DNA of 64,000 nt from assembly GCA_021399435.1 (NCBI GenBank), contig JAJTUP010000093.1:124001-188000 (forward strand), in the 5' to 3' direction. Positions 53,543-64,000 of this stretch are shown here, one piece after another (within the stretch, counting starts at the first letter, position 1; each line of letters starts with the position of its first letter). A program made the position numbers and the translations under genes. This DNA comes from Diaporthe sp. PMI_573. Lineage: Eukaryota > Ascomycota > Sordariomycetes > Diaporthales > Diaporthaceae. Below the pieces are notes generated by a model, which was given only the letters and a program-made list of their open reading frames with translations, searched no databases and had not been told where the DNA came from.

Positions 53543-54373
53543 ACAGTGGATATGATTTCAACTTGTTGGCGGCCGGGGGGAGCCGCATGTATTCCATAGA
53601 TGACCTATATCAGTCGTCTTAATCCACTTTTCTGGGCCCTCCACATGGTCACCAACTTCCGGGCCAACAACCTGTGAAGTACTCACAAGAGCGGGAGCAA
53701 AGCCTCCTGCGGGCCAATTCATTGTCGTCAACGATCAACTTCGCATAAAATCATTATGGAATTTCTAAATTAGTAACGTCTCGCGTGTGCGAGAACTTCT
53801 TCCAACTAAGTGCATCGCCAAAGCTGCCGGGATTAATTTCTAGAAACACGTTTATTCCCTGGGCATACGAACTACTAGTTAGATATTCGTACTCGTTTGA
53901 TGCCGCGGCCCAAAGATTGTCTTATGCGTTTCCTTTCATATATTTTGTGTAATGCATGGCACGGTGGCTGATATAGAAAAGAATTGAAGAATGTCATCCC
54001 TCAGGGTTCAATACTAGTACACCGTTTGGACTTTTTCTTTGTCGACACGCTGTAATATCAGCTGTACTTATTCAAATATAAGCACCATTTCAAATTCCAG
54101 ATTCCTTGCACAAAAGTCCGCTGGATTGGCCAAATTATGTGGAAGGGGCTGTGCATAATAGTCATAGACTCACGGAAGCGCGCTCATTTGAAAAGATCTA
54201 TACATGGGTTCTCCCAGGAGTGCAGGTTGGGTAATTATCTTCTTGCAAAACTGCCTGCGCCATTCAATCAAAGTCCTCTAATTCAAACAGTCTTCCCTGA
54301 AATTATCCAAAATTCGCCTATCTCAGAGTATTTTAGTCAAATGGTGCTACCCGAGTGGCCATCTCTCAAAACC
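53543..54373. other. Gene-free interval
   Basis: No coding signal is seen on either strand; AT content rises toward 54000-54100. Confidence 0.45.
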
Positions 54374-55744
54374 CTAGTCTTTCTGCTTCAACAAGCGGCT
54401 TATGTGAGCTGGAACTGGACGATACATGTCCTGTTGGTCATCCCCGCAAAATCTCTTTAGCAGCCACTCTTGTTGAGCCTCACCGTCTTTCCATGTGCTT
54501 GGAACCCAGCCGGCAATGTCAGACCACAGATATGGCCCCCAGAAAGTCCGGGCTGGATTGGTCGGCCGCGGATCGACGTTATCAGATGGCGAGTCCTCTA
54601 AATCCGCGTTGTTATAGTCGATAAGTACAATTCGGGGTAGATAGAGACCACCAATCATTTCTGACTGTGCAGTGGGATTTTCATTTGGAACAAGGACAAT
54701 ATTGCGTCCTGCAAAATCACTTTGCCTGACCCCGGCCTTCATTTGCCTGACATACCCATCCATAGCCCGCGCAAGCACTTCAAGCCGGTACTCTTCAGGA
54801 TAGTGGAATGCGTCTTTAGCCGCCTCCCGACTATAGCTGTTTTGAATACGAGATGCTTGAATGCTAACACCGTTAAGCTGCTCAATGAGAATCAAGCGAA
54901 TAGGTCTTTCCGTGTGTACCCCTTTCAGGACGATAGGAAGAGTGAATGTCCATGATCCGTAATATTTTGGGGCAAAAGAACCGGTCTGGTTAGCTTTTTC
55001 AAGGGTTCTATAAGCCCAGGTCTCAACCATATAATGTTCATCGGCTTCAAAAACAGTGTCTCGTGGATAATTGCCGATACTATGCTCGAAATTGTAGTAA
55101 AGGGGGTCGTATAACTTTGCAACTGCTGTGAATGAAACTCCTTCCTGTGGAGTGACTCTGCACGCCACAATCTGGGGACCTCGAGCAGACCCGATAGCAA
55201 TTGGCGAGGTTATGACCAGCTGAGCCGTTTCAGCCTGGGAAGGAAGTGGAGTGCCCTCCTCTGGCGGGTTGGCAACAACCGCTTCACTATGCGCCACTGT
55301 TTTCAGGTATTTCTCTGAAAGTCTGGGTCGCTCTTGATGTCCCAAATCTTGAAGCTCCTCAACCGTGGAGAACGCGGGTGGCGGTGCGTGTCGGGAGAGC
55401 TGGATAGAGAAACCAGGAATATAGGGCAGATTCGGCTTATCTGGGTCCTCGGGAGCATGCCAGAAGGTGATTTTGTTGAGACGAGCGGAACTACGAGTTT
55501 CTGGCAGTGTGTCTCGTGGAGTATGCGGCGCGGGCTCCATGTCTGCGTCTTCAGGTCGCTTCCTAGAAATTTTGGGGTGAAAAAGTCGATGAGTAGTCAA
55601 GTTCGAATAATGTTGACCAGTGATTAATAGTGGTCTTGAGCGATGACTCAATAGCGTGCGAGTTGGGCCGAGAACTCGTGGTGTTGACAAAATGGTGCGG
55701 ATGGCGATGTGTGTATGAGCGGGGGTCTCGTGCAGCCTACTCAT
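54374..55744 (-). CDS. Kinase-like fold protein (456 aa)
   Basis: Single exon. The first 60 residues are rich in Arg, Ser, Thr and His with few acids and could be a mitochondrial presequence, or the real start may be Met69 (MEPAPHTPRD). The kinase-like part starts near residue 175. VAKLYDPLYY (208-217) supplies a candidate ATP-binding Lys210. ADEHYMVETWAYRTLE (234-249) looks like the alpha-C helix with Glu. RLILIEQLNG (283-292) is the hinge. QSDFAGRNIV (341-350) matches the catalytic loop H-x-D-x-x-x-x-N with Gln for His, and VLIDYNNAD (373-381) matches the Mg-binding DFG/DFD position. Such aminoglycoside-phosphotransferase-like proteins are abundant in filamentous fungi; substrates are unknown. 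Confidence 0.8.
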   Translation of the reverse strand: MSRLHETPAHTHIAIRTILSTPRVLGPTRTLLSHRSRPLLITGQHYSNLTTHRLFHPKISRKRPEDADMEPAPHTPRDTLPETRSSARLNKITFWHAPEDPDKPNLPYIPGFSIQLSRHAPPPAFSTVEELQDLGHQERPRLSEKYLKTVAHSEAVVANPPEEGTPLPSQAETAQLVITSPIAIGSARGPQIVACRVTPQEGVSFTAVAKLYDPLYYNFEHSIGNYPRDTVFEADEHYMVETWAYRTLEKANQTGSFAPKYYGSWTFTLPIVLKGVHTERPIRLILIEQLNGVSIQASRIQNSYSREAAKDAFHYPEEYRLEVLARAMDGYVRQMKAGVRQSDFAGRNIVLVPNENPTAQSEMIGGLYLPRIVLIDYNNADLEDSPSDNVDPRPTNPARTFWGPYLWSDIAGWVPSTWKDGEAQQEWLLKRFCGDDQQDMYRPVPAHISRLLKQKD

Positions 55745-57957
55745 GTGCAGGTGTAGTTTTTTTGCTTACAGGAGTGAAACAATTGGCAGTAATCTAAAAT
55801 ATGGGCCCAGACTCTGCTAAGGTGGCGTAGTTATACGTGCCGCAGGACAAGGCGGTGGTTTGTTGTTGTTGGTTGGCTGGGGTGGAGTAGTCCCGTGGAG
55901 CGTCGGGCCGCAGTCGGCCAGCCCTCACGAAAACGGTTCCTGTGGGCTTACACAGCAAGTCAAGATCTTATTCTTGAATTGCGAGCAAGTGGAACTTCGA
56001 ACAAATTTAATGCCAAAGTCCACTCCGGTCTAGCCTACCCTTGGCTGTGAAAGGCCAGCGCAATCTGCGGGTTTTGACCGCAATCCAGACAAGACCAGCC
56101 ACAAGGATTCGAAGGAGCGTCTAATGTGCCTGTTAGTAACATGAAATATTTTATTTTTGGTTTGTAGATGATGCCGTGTCTTTCCCAAGCTGTGAATTGT
56201 CTCCATGTCCTTTTGTTCCCGCCCACTCACATTGACTATTTGCCCTGGAAGAGACGACTTCAGAACAAGGGGAAGCTTTCCGCGTTCGCTAGGTACAGCA
56301 GTGGGTTCGCCGGATCTAAGGCTAATTTTCCGCGGTTTTCAATATTCTATCCCCTGTGATTTCAACATCGATTGAGTCTGTGACATGGTCTCCTGTCCTG
56401 ATGTCCTTTTCTGTCTTCTGGCAGCTCTCTCCTGTCTTCCACGCATTTACTGTGCTTTTATATCTGGTGATATTCATGTAGTAGCTTACTTTGTTAACTT
56501 GACAATTTTAATATCATCATAGACAGCTTGTTAGACTTATTGACCACTTATCAAATATTGTCGAAAGGGCTTGTTGTAATTTGTGGGCTCTGCTATCATC
56601 AAGCTCCATTGCCTGTATGCAGAGAGTCGTCATAGCACCTGAGACTTGCGATCGAGCGGCATCGTGCAGTCAAATACGTTGAACCTTGGGCTTGGATGCT
56701 TACGACCAGACACGCATATGGTGCTATCCTTCTAACGTTCTTGGAAAAGGCCGCGCAGAGGTTGTGATGCAGGCCTATGGTGAGAACCTCGGGCTATATG
56801 ACAAGCTTGCTCGTGTCACCAGCATTCCAAAAATTCGTGGACTCCTCACGGGTATCATGAACCTTTGATACGTTAGGACATCACGCCGAAGCCGTTCTCG
56901 TTGAGAAGCTATTATGTGTGGCAAAGGCGGGGATGATGTGCTTGTTGACAGGTCTTGCAATTCCGTGTCCGGGTGTGGTACAGGCCCCGGAAAAGGTTCA
57001 GTGGCCTACAGTGTGAACATGAATTTGGACCTGTATAAGTGACAAGATTTGATTATTCATGTTTAACTGTGCTGGGTGTTCGATGGCTTGAGACAGCCGA
57101 TGAGCACCATGATGGGAGAAAATAGAGATGCGTTACTTTAGATCCACAGTCAACACTATCAACGTAATGATAGTACTCTAATCCGAGCCCATGGTTATAA
57201 CATTCTTTATTCTCTCCACCAATTCATTTAGAATATTATCGAAAGGCGTTTTCAAGTCTTTGACCTGATTCTTGCCAAGCCTCGTTTTGTGTAAATTTAT
57301 GACTAAACAATATACCATTCTTCCAGAATGGCTACCCATAGGACTCGATAAACCCAGGTACAAAAGGTGGAGTTTGTGACGCACCGGCACATCCGCAGCA
57401 GTGTAAGTGATCGTGGGTGACCCGCTAAGGGCCGTGCCCCCTTGCAGCGGGTAAAATGGCGGCAGCGGTTAAATGGCGATCTGCCCCATCCAACTGTACG
57501 ACGTTGACTCGCTGTTTTCGGCCCTACTCCAAACGCTCGGGAGAATGTCGGGTCGGTGAGGCTGGATCTGGACATTAGCTCCCTGCAATGAACCGATCCG
57601 ACTGAGACTTCACCCCAAAGTAACGATCTCGTGAACCATGAGTGGGTCGCTTCCGATGGGAAGCAACGTCGAGGGCGATGTCACGCCCATGCGCGAGGGG
57701 AAATTACTCCAGTTTCCCCCACACGACGTGACGACGTACGACTCTTCCCCAAATAATGCCTCCACTATACACGCGGGGAATCATGGGCTATACGCGTGTA
57801 ATGTTGGGAACAGACGATGGTCCGGTAAATGCCCGCGGATAATGCCCTTGCTTTGCACGACGACTGTGAATATTATATAAGTGTCGAACGGCAGCATCAG
57901 CAGGAGTTGTTATTGCTGGGTCTGGCAGAGGCTCTTTCCGAGACTTCCACTCTGACA
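55745..57957. other. Long interval without a supported gene
   Basis: About 2.2 kb. A coding-like scrap at about 56686-56868 (+), with DQTRIWCYPSNVLGKG, is not recognised and is closed by stops. The last 150 bp contain a TATATAAGTG element at about 57874, well placed for the promoter of the beta-xylosidase gene starting at 57958. Confidence 0.4.
57874..57883 (+). promoter_or_regulatory. Candidate TATA box of the GH3 gene
   Basis: ATTATATAAG lies about 80 bp upstream of the start codon at 57958, a usual distance for highly induced fungal secreted-enzyme genes. Assigned by position and sequence only. Confidence 0.45.
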
Positions 57958-60468
57958 ATGGCGAAGTCTTCCCTCCTCCTCGGTGGCCTCGTTGCCTTCG
58001 GCAGCACCACACTGGCAGCATCAAACTTCCCGGACTGTAGTAGTTCGGGTCCGCTGGGAAACAACTCAGTGTGTGACACATCCTTAGGTGAGATGCTTGA
58101 CCATAAAGAACAATGACCTCAACATAGCCATTCCCAAGACTGACACCCGCTTCAAGATGCCGTGACTCGGGCCAAAGCACTCGTCGCCATCCTCACCACC
58201 GCGGAGAAGATCAACGCCACCATCAGCAACTCCCCAGGCGTGCCTCGGCTGGGCCTCCCTCCATACGAGTGGTGGAATGAAGCGCTGCACGGTGTCGCCA
58301 ACTCCCCCGGTGTCAGCTTCAACCCAGACAGCGGGGCCGAGTTCCAGTACGCAACCTCATTCCCCCAGCCAATCACTCTCGGGGCAGCCTTCGACGATGC
58401 CCTCGTGCACGCCGTCGCGACGGTCGTCTCCACGGAGGCCAGGGCGTTCAGCAATGCAGGCCGCGCCGGTCTTGACTTTTGGACCCCTAACATCAACCCC
58501 TTCCGTGACCCGAGATGGGGAAGAGGCCAAGAGACGCCGGGTGAGGACCCCTTCCACTTGAGCAGCTATGTGAAGGCCCTCATCGCCGGCCTGGAAGGAA
58601 CCGGAGACTCTGCCGGCAACAAGGACGGCAAGTACAAGAAGGTTGTCTCGACGTGCAAGCACTTTGCAGGGTACGACGTCGAGAGCTGGAACGGCAACTA
58701 TAGGTACCAGTTCGACGCGTCCATCTCCACGCAGGACATGGTCGAGTACTACCTGCCCCCATTCCAGGCATGTGCCCGTGACGCGAAGGTCGGCGCGTTT
58801 ATGTGCAGTTACAACGCCGTCAACGGTGTGCCGACGTGTGCGGACGACTGGCTCCTGAACGATGTGCTCCGGGACCACTGGAACTGGACCGGTGGGAACG
58901 ACGACGGTTTTTGGGTCACGTCGGACTGCGACGCCGTACAGAATGTCTTCCTTCCGCACCGGTGGGCGACAAGCCGCGAGGGTGCTGCCGCCGCCTCGCT
59001 GAAGGCTGGGACGGACCTCAACTGCGGGACGTATTACAGCCACCACCTCCAGGGGGCATATGATCAGGCTCTCATCAACGACACGGACCTGGACACCGCA
59101 GTGACTCGCCTGTACGGCAGTCTGGTCAAGCTTGGGTATTTCGACCCGGCCGAGTCGCAACCCTACCGCTCGCTAGGCTGGGAGGATGTTGACACCCCTG
59201 AGGCACAGCAGCTCGCCTACACTGCGGCAGTCGCGGGTACGGTGCTGCTCAAGAATAACAACACTTTGCCCCTGGATCTCGAGGGGAAGACTGTCGCAGT
59301 CATCGGCGACTGGGCCGCCGCCACGAAACAGCTCCAAGGGAACTACTTCGGCGTGGCTCCCTATCTTCGCTCACCATTGTACGCGGCACAGCAACTGCTG
59401 GGCAACAACTCGGTCTTCTACTCCGCCGGCCCAGGCTACCAAGACCCAACAACCAACAGCTGGGACTCGATCTCGGAGGCAGCTGACGCCGCGGACGTCA
59501 TCCTGTACTTCGGGGGCATCGACGAGGATACCGAATCAGAGGGGAACGACAGGGTGAGCATCTCATGGTCGGGGCCCCAGCTCGACGTCATCGGGGAGCT
59601 AGCCCTGATGGGCAAGCCCATGGTGGTTGTCGAGCTCGGAGCCGGGCAGCTCGACAGCTCCCCCATCGCGGACAACCCGGGCGTTGGCGCCCTGCTTTGG
59701 GGTGGCTACCCAGGCCAGGACGGAGGCGTCGCGCTCCTGGACATCATCACTGGCAAGCAGTCGCCCGCGGGCAGGCTGCCCGTCACGCAGTACCCTTCGA
59801 GCTACACCGCGGCCGTGCCCATGACCGACATGGCTCTGCGGCCTGACGCGGCAAACAGCTTTCCCGGCCGGACGTATCGGTGGTATGACGGCGATGCGGC
59901 GTTTGGGTTTGGGTATGGCTTACACTATACCACTTTTGACGCCGAGATCAGTCTGCCCGGCTCAGGGGAGAGCTTCGATATCGCAAGTCTCGCCTCGAAC
60001 TGCACGGAAGAATACCTGGACCTGTGCCCATTTGCCTCGGTTGCCACCACAGTCACCAACACCGGCGATGTCACATCCGACTACAGCGCGCTCCTTTTCC
60101 TCAAGGGCGACTTCGGACCAGCTCCACACCCCCTGAAGACCCTAGTCTCATACGGAAGAGCGCACAACATCTCCGCGTCCGACTCGGCACAGCTGGCACT
60201 CAACCTCACCCTGGGGAGCCTGTCCCGCGTCGACGAGAACGGCAACAGGGTCCTCTACCCTGGCTCCTACAGCCTCCTCCTCGACGTCGAGCCAGGCCTG
60301 GCAACCTTGAACTTTACCCTGAGCGGCGAGGCAAAGACCTTGGACGAGTGGCCTGCAGCCCCGACGAACCGCAGCGGCACAGGGACGGGCGAAGTGCCGG
60401 CGGGCTATTATGTGGGCGGATATGGCAGTGTCAACGATGCAGGTGGGCAGTCGCCGCTCGGCAATTGA
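57958..60468 (+). CDS. Secreted GH3 beta-xylosidase (2 exons, 813 aa)
   Basis: Releases xylose from xylo-oligosaccharides outside the cell. Exon 1 57958-58087 and exon 2 58157-60468; the 69-nt intron is in phase. Residues 1-20 are a signal peptide (MAKSSLLLGGLVAFGSTTLAA). The N-terminal GH3 barrel includes GLPPYEWWNEALHGVA, the substrate-binding NPFRDPRWGRGQETPGEDP, and KHFAGYD. The catalytic nucleophile is Asp300 in VTSDCDAV, the form typical of fungal beta-xylosidases. The alpha/beta sandwich domain follows (VAVIGDWAA; GGIDEDTESEGNDR) and a C-terminal fibronectin-III-like domain with RTYRWYDG and GFGYGLHYTTF. Several N-x-S/T sites suit a glycoprotein. Full length and intact. Similar to Trichoderma BXL1 and Aspergillus XlnD by family. 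Confidence 0.93.
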
Positions 60469-62344
60469 ACATGTGTAGCAGCGAATCAAAGGTCTAGCTA
60501 GACATAGAGTGAAACCCGGGGTCGTATCATGGAAAATGGTGCTCCTCCGTGGGCCTGCTCAGTGCGTTAAATCTTAATTTGACTTGATTTGTCTGCCTCA
60601 CAGTCAGGCACCATGAAAGAGAGCTCACGGACCTGCCCATCGCAACACTTCTTCGTCTGGAGGCTCAACTTACTTGACCTCCTTCACGGCTGTCTCCTCC
60701 GGAAATGTGACGTTCAATTAAGCTTCATTTATGCTGAGCACGAGCGTGCGGGCAGATCCAGCATTTAAGTGATTAAAGTGAAACGTTCCTAGCCCAACCC
60801 AGCCCGTCGGCGCTTCTCGAAGCGGGGTGGCACGCTGTGAAGGACACATTACGAACTATGGCTGCTTGACAGTTCAAAAGTCGAAAGGCTTATGTTACAT
60901 TCCCTTGACCATCCACTCAAGCGCAGTCACAAGGGTTTTGTACTCTTTTCAATTAATTGATCCTTGGTATATCCACCATACGGTGTGGGTAGGGTCGTGA
61001 AAGTTTTGTCGGTGGCGTTTGAAACCATCGCATATGTAGCTGACGGCCAGTCAAGACCTGACATCCGACTGTCAACCGATTTACCGAACGAACCACGCTC
61101 TCAGCACTCTTGACAGGCAGTGGTCCGGTAATTCGACACGAGGTGCCGAGGAAATCAAGCACTTGACACACGCGGGAGCCAAGACCCCATGGGGATCAAT
61201 GATCCTCATGATCGGAGGCGGATTCGAAGGATCAAAGCAGGGATAAAAGGAAACGTCCAGGGAACCCGGTGTTACGCGAGCTGCACACTGATCACTTTAT
61301 TCTATGCTCCAACAATCCTCGTTGTGTTTGTTTGTGATGGTGTCGAGCGCCCGGGCATAAACGTTTCGTCTGTCGCCGAGCCCTGGTTTCACGACATTGG
61401 GCCAGACCAGATGAAGGCCCAAGCCATCCCAATGCTACCTTGCGGCTTATATACAAAGTTTACGTGCATCTCCAAAGGTTCGAATTGTTCAGTTGGCTCG
61501 GTTTCGCCCGGTTTCCCTCGTGCCACCAACTGGCTCGTTGGGTTATCGCACATGTGGTGAGTCGTGACATACTTTGTTCCCCAAGAAAGTCGTGCATCTG
61601 GTGAGATATTGAGCCCTTTTGCTTTCCAATATCGGTTTCGCCTGGTCTCCGATCGTCGCGGAATAATGGCCGCATAATGCTAAGATGGTAGGCGCCTTGA
61701 TGCTCGTGCCCAGGTACCCGGCCACGCGAGCAACTACCATGCCTGATGCTGGTCGTGAGCTGTCAGGGCTTTCACCAAGACGTTCCAAGCCTGTCATTAT
61801 GCTTAGTTGGATTTGACTTCGGCACGAACTACCACGTCCAATGATATTGACAAGTCTTGTATGACTGCATCCCAGCCCATACGCCTTGGCATATGAACGG
61901 TGTGTAGTCACGGCGGTTTATATGCGAGTTATGTCATGTGTTCTGTCGTGAAGCTATCACGAAGACACAATCATACTTCCAGAGCCATGCACAATGGAAA
62001 GCTTACCGGGTTCCATGCACCAGGGGAATGTGCATCAGGGAAAGAATACTTTGTCGGCCTATTATGACGATCATTCCTGCTCAGGCTGCTGTAAATTCTG
62101 GTGATCACCGCTTAATGTTATCAAGACTGGAGTATAAAAGAATGAAGACTTCTCCCAACCATTCATGAGTAGCACCAGAATCTGGCTGTAGTCAGTCTTC
62201 TTCTCCGTGGCAGTCATTCCCTCACCAATTTTGTCATAAAAGGTTCGAGGCAGTGCCTTGATTACCCTCTCTACTGGGAATCCTCAATCTAATACCTGAT
62301 CACCTAACTCCAATCATCGGCTTGGCGTTTCCACAGCCTCCAAC
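60469..62344. other. Interval between GH3 and Egh16-like genes
   Basis: No gene recognised. A 123-codon frame at 61189-61560 (+) lacks motifs. The right 150 bp (TATTCCCTCACC, CT-rich) should be the promoter of the Egh16-like gene. Confidence 0.45.
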
Positions 62345-63345
62345 ATGTTGTCCAAGGCTCTCATTTTATTCCTTGTGCCCCTCGTCGCCGCACACGGCAA
62401 GGTGGCCATGATGACAGGTGATGCACCCGGAAATCCTGGAAACACGACGGGTTTGGCGATCCAGGGTGCCGTTGTTCCTGGTCCCGGAAGGAACAAAGTT
62501 GTAAGTGACGAGGACATTGATTCGTTCAGACCAGTGCCTCCTGATAGTGATGACTGACAAATACCAGACCGAAGTCGACACCACTGTGTTCGGCAGGACC
62601 AACATCCAGTCAAACGGTCTCGGGAAGACCACGGGCGGTGGTAAGAACACGGTCGACATGGTCGCACAGGCACAGGTACGCTCGCAGACAGACAGACAAA
62701 GACAACCTCATCACCGAAATAGCCAAGCTCACAAGGCATACCCAGGAACTTTCCGGCGGCGGAAACCTCCCGCAAGTCCAGAACCAGATCACAGGCGTCT
62801 TCCACGTCGTGACCTCGGACGGCTGCGGCTCCGTCAAGGCCGTAGTCGACCCCACCGCGACAGGCGCCTTCGCCGACGGCACCCTGGCCGAGACGACGGC
62901 CGACGTGCCGGGCAGGAACGGCAACTGCCCGCGCAGCATCAGTAAGAAGTCGTACGTCCGGTCGCTGCTGGAGAACACGGGCGTCATCACCAAGCGCGCC
63001 ACCAACGTCAACCAGGACTTCAACGTCGCGTTCACCATCCCCGCGGGCACGACCTGCACAGGCCAGGTCAACGGCCAGACGGGCGTGTGCCTCCTGAAGA
63101 TTGCCAACAATAATGCTGCTGGCCCCTTTGGCGGAGTTATTGCTTTCCAGATGGCCAATGGTGCGACTAATACATCCTCGACGACGCCTGCTACTGCGCC
63201 TGTTACGCCGCCCGCTACTGGAGCTGGAACTGGTGCTGGCACCGGCCAGGGCACAGGTCAGGGCACAGGTGATGACGACGAAGGGACTGGTAACAATGCC
63301 GGCGGCGGTACCGCCAGGAGACATGCTCGAAGCTTCAACGCCTGA
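62345..63345 (+). CDS. Egh16-like (Gas1/Mas3-type) secreted protein (3 exons, 287 aa)
   Basis: Exons 62345-62500, 62568-62675 and 62746-63345; introns of 67 and 70 nt, all in phase 0. Residues 1-16 are a signal peptide (MLSKALILFLVPLVAA) directly followed by HGKV, so the mature protein may begin at His. The core has the Egh16-like family features: NTTGLAIQGAVVPGPGRN, FGRTNIQSNGLGKTTGGG, NQITGVFHVVTSDGCGS, and Cys residues suited to disulfides. The C-terminal about 50 residues are low complexity (GTGAGTGQGTGQGTGDDDEG). In plant- and insect-infecting fungi this family is expressed during surface penetration (Magnaporthe Gas1/Gas2, Blumeria Egh16), but many saprotrophs also carry it. The molecular activity is unknown. 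Confidence 0.9.
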
Positions 63346-64000
63346 AGGGAAGAATGGTAAAATGCCAGAGGATGTTTGTCGACTGGCTGTCACTCATTTG
63401 TCCGCCGAGCCCGGGATTGGCTCAACAACACACTCCTTACCTGGCACAAGTTTGGATGCGGAAAGGTTTGACTGTGCCGTACTTCAGTTTCCTTTGTATG
63501 GTTTACGACTTTGTATGAACTACTCTCCCTGTTGTAACTTTCTATATTTTCTACAGGGTTCTGGGTGAATTGATGAAAATAATGAGGCACATCGATACCA
63601 TGGAGTAAGTTACGGTTGTAAAGCCTATTGTGGCGGCGGGTACGCCCCGTCAAGGTCGAGTGGGACTCGTTGGCCAACGCTCTGCTCTGTTTCAGTTTCC
63701 TTGTCAACAGCGCCGAGGTCAAATCGAGAGATGACAGATTTGTTCTTGGATGAATGGAACAGGCTCCAGCACAAGGACGACGAGAAGGGTCGGGCCTATA
63801 CCGACAAGAGGCTTGAGCAAGCAATGAGCCATCGCTGAGAGGTTGCCATGGAAGTCAATTCGCTGTCTTGCCAGCCCAATACACCGAGGACACGGCCGAC
63901 GAAACGGGTCCTCGCATCAGACAACTGATGCACCCACAACAGAAACAGTCAGATGAGAGATGGACTGAGGAGTCAGAAGATTACCCCGGATATATCGCCA
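63346..64000. other. Right-edge region
   Basis: It contains the 3' flank of the Egh16-like gene. A short + frame at about 63731-63838 (MTDLFLDEWNRLQHKDDEKG, ending in SHR and a stop) is coding-like but unsupported by context; it may be a relic. Nothing else is seen. Confidence 0.35.

Noticed and set aside
58277..60497. Several long frames on both strands over the beta-xylosidase gene
   Set aside because: High GC at third positions opens the alternative frames; only the GH3 frame has conserved domains.
62314..63393. 359-codon minus-strand frame opposite the Egh16-like gene
   Set aside because: It is longer than the real protein, but it lacks motifs and runs across the + strand introns; the + strand exons give a complete known family.

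Overview
This is a window of nuclear DNA from a filamentous ascomycete (Pezizomycotina; I infer a Sordariomycete). Genes have short GT-AG introns (about 44-145 nt). Families include Zn2Cys6 regulators, fungal P450s, MFS pumps, HET proteins, a GH3 beta-xylosidase and an Egh16-like secreted protein. Long AT-rich blocks carry repeats whose Gln, Arg and Trp codons have become stops, the usual mark of repeat-induced point mutation (RIP). I saw no rRNA genes, convincing tRNA genes or CRISPR arrays.

Layout. (1) 1-5.49 kb is GC-balanced, with a minisatellite and a two-exon gene for a SANT/Myb-like plus chromodomain protein. (2) 5.49-20 kb is a RIP-decayed transposon graveyard. It holds a 5'-truncated Ty3/Gypsy chromovirus (A) and a structurally complete one (B, 10236-18797, equal 458-bp LTRs, TSD ACTAC). 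B is inserted into an older repeat. A pogo-like transposase remnant follows. (3) 20.4-34.9 kb is a dense block of intact genes: P450, MFS pump, MOSC protein, Zn2Cys6 factor, PrxQ-type peroxiredoxin, PaiB-like FMN-binding protein, second MOSC protein and second MFS pump. It reads as a candidate detoxification or small-molecule cluster. (4) 35-39 kb is gene-poor, with a one-repeat WD40 scrap and a second copy of the old repeat, split by a 465-bp terminal-repeat miniature retrotransposon. (5) 39.8-47.5 kb has a membrane-anchored protein of unknown function, an amidase gene broken by a stop codon, and a heavily decayed cytochrome b5/FMN hydroxy-acid dehydrogenase. (6) 48-55.7 kb has a HET-domain gene, a HET-type gene without its HET domain, a low-complexity ORF and a kinase-like protein. 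(7) 57.9-63.4 kb has two intact secreted-protein genes: GH3 beta-xylosidase and Egh16-like.

How the parts may work together. In the 20-35 kb block the regulator and one MOSC gene share a 323-bp divergent promoter. P450/MFS1 and MOSC2/MFS2 are also divergent pairs. Oxidation (P450), possible molybdenum-dependent N-reduction (MOSC/mARC-like), peroxide removal (PrxQ), flavin binding (PaiB-like) and export (two MFS) would suit handling of a toxic small molecule. This role is inferred from gene families and arrangement only.

Exon coordinates come from reading splice signals and frame continuity by eye. Stops inside transposon remnants are reported as breaks and no sequence has been restored.
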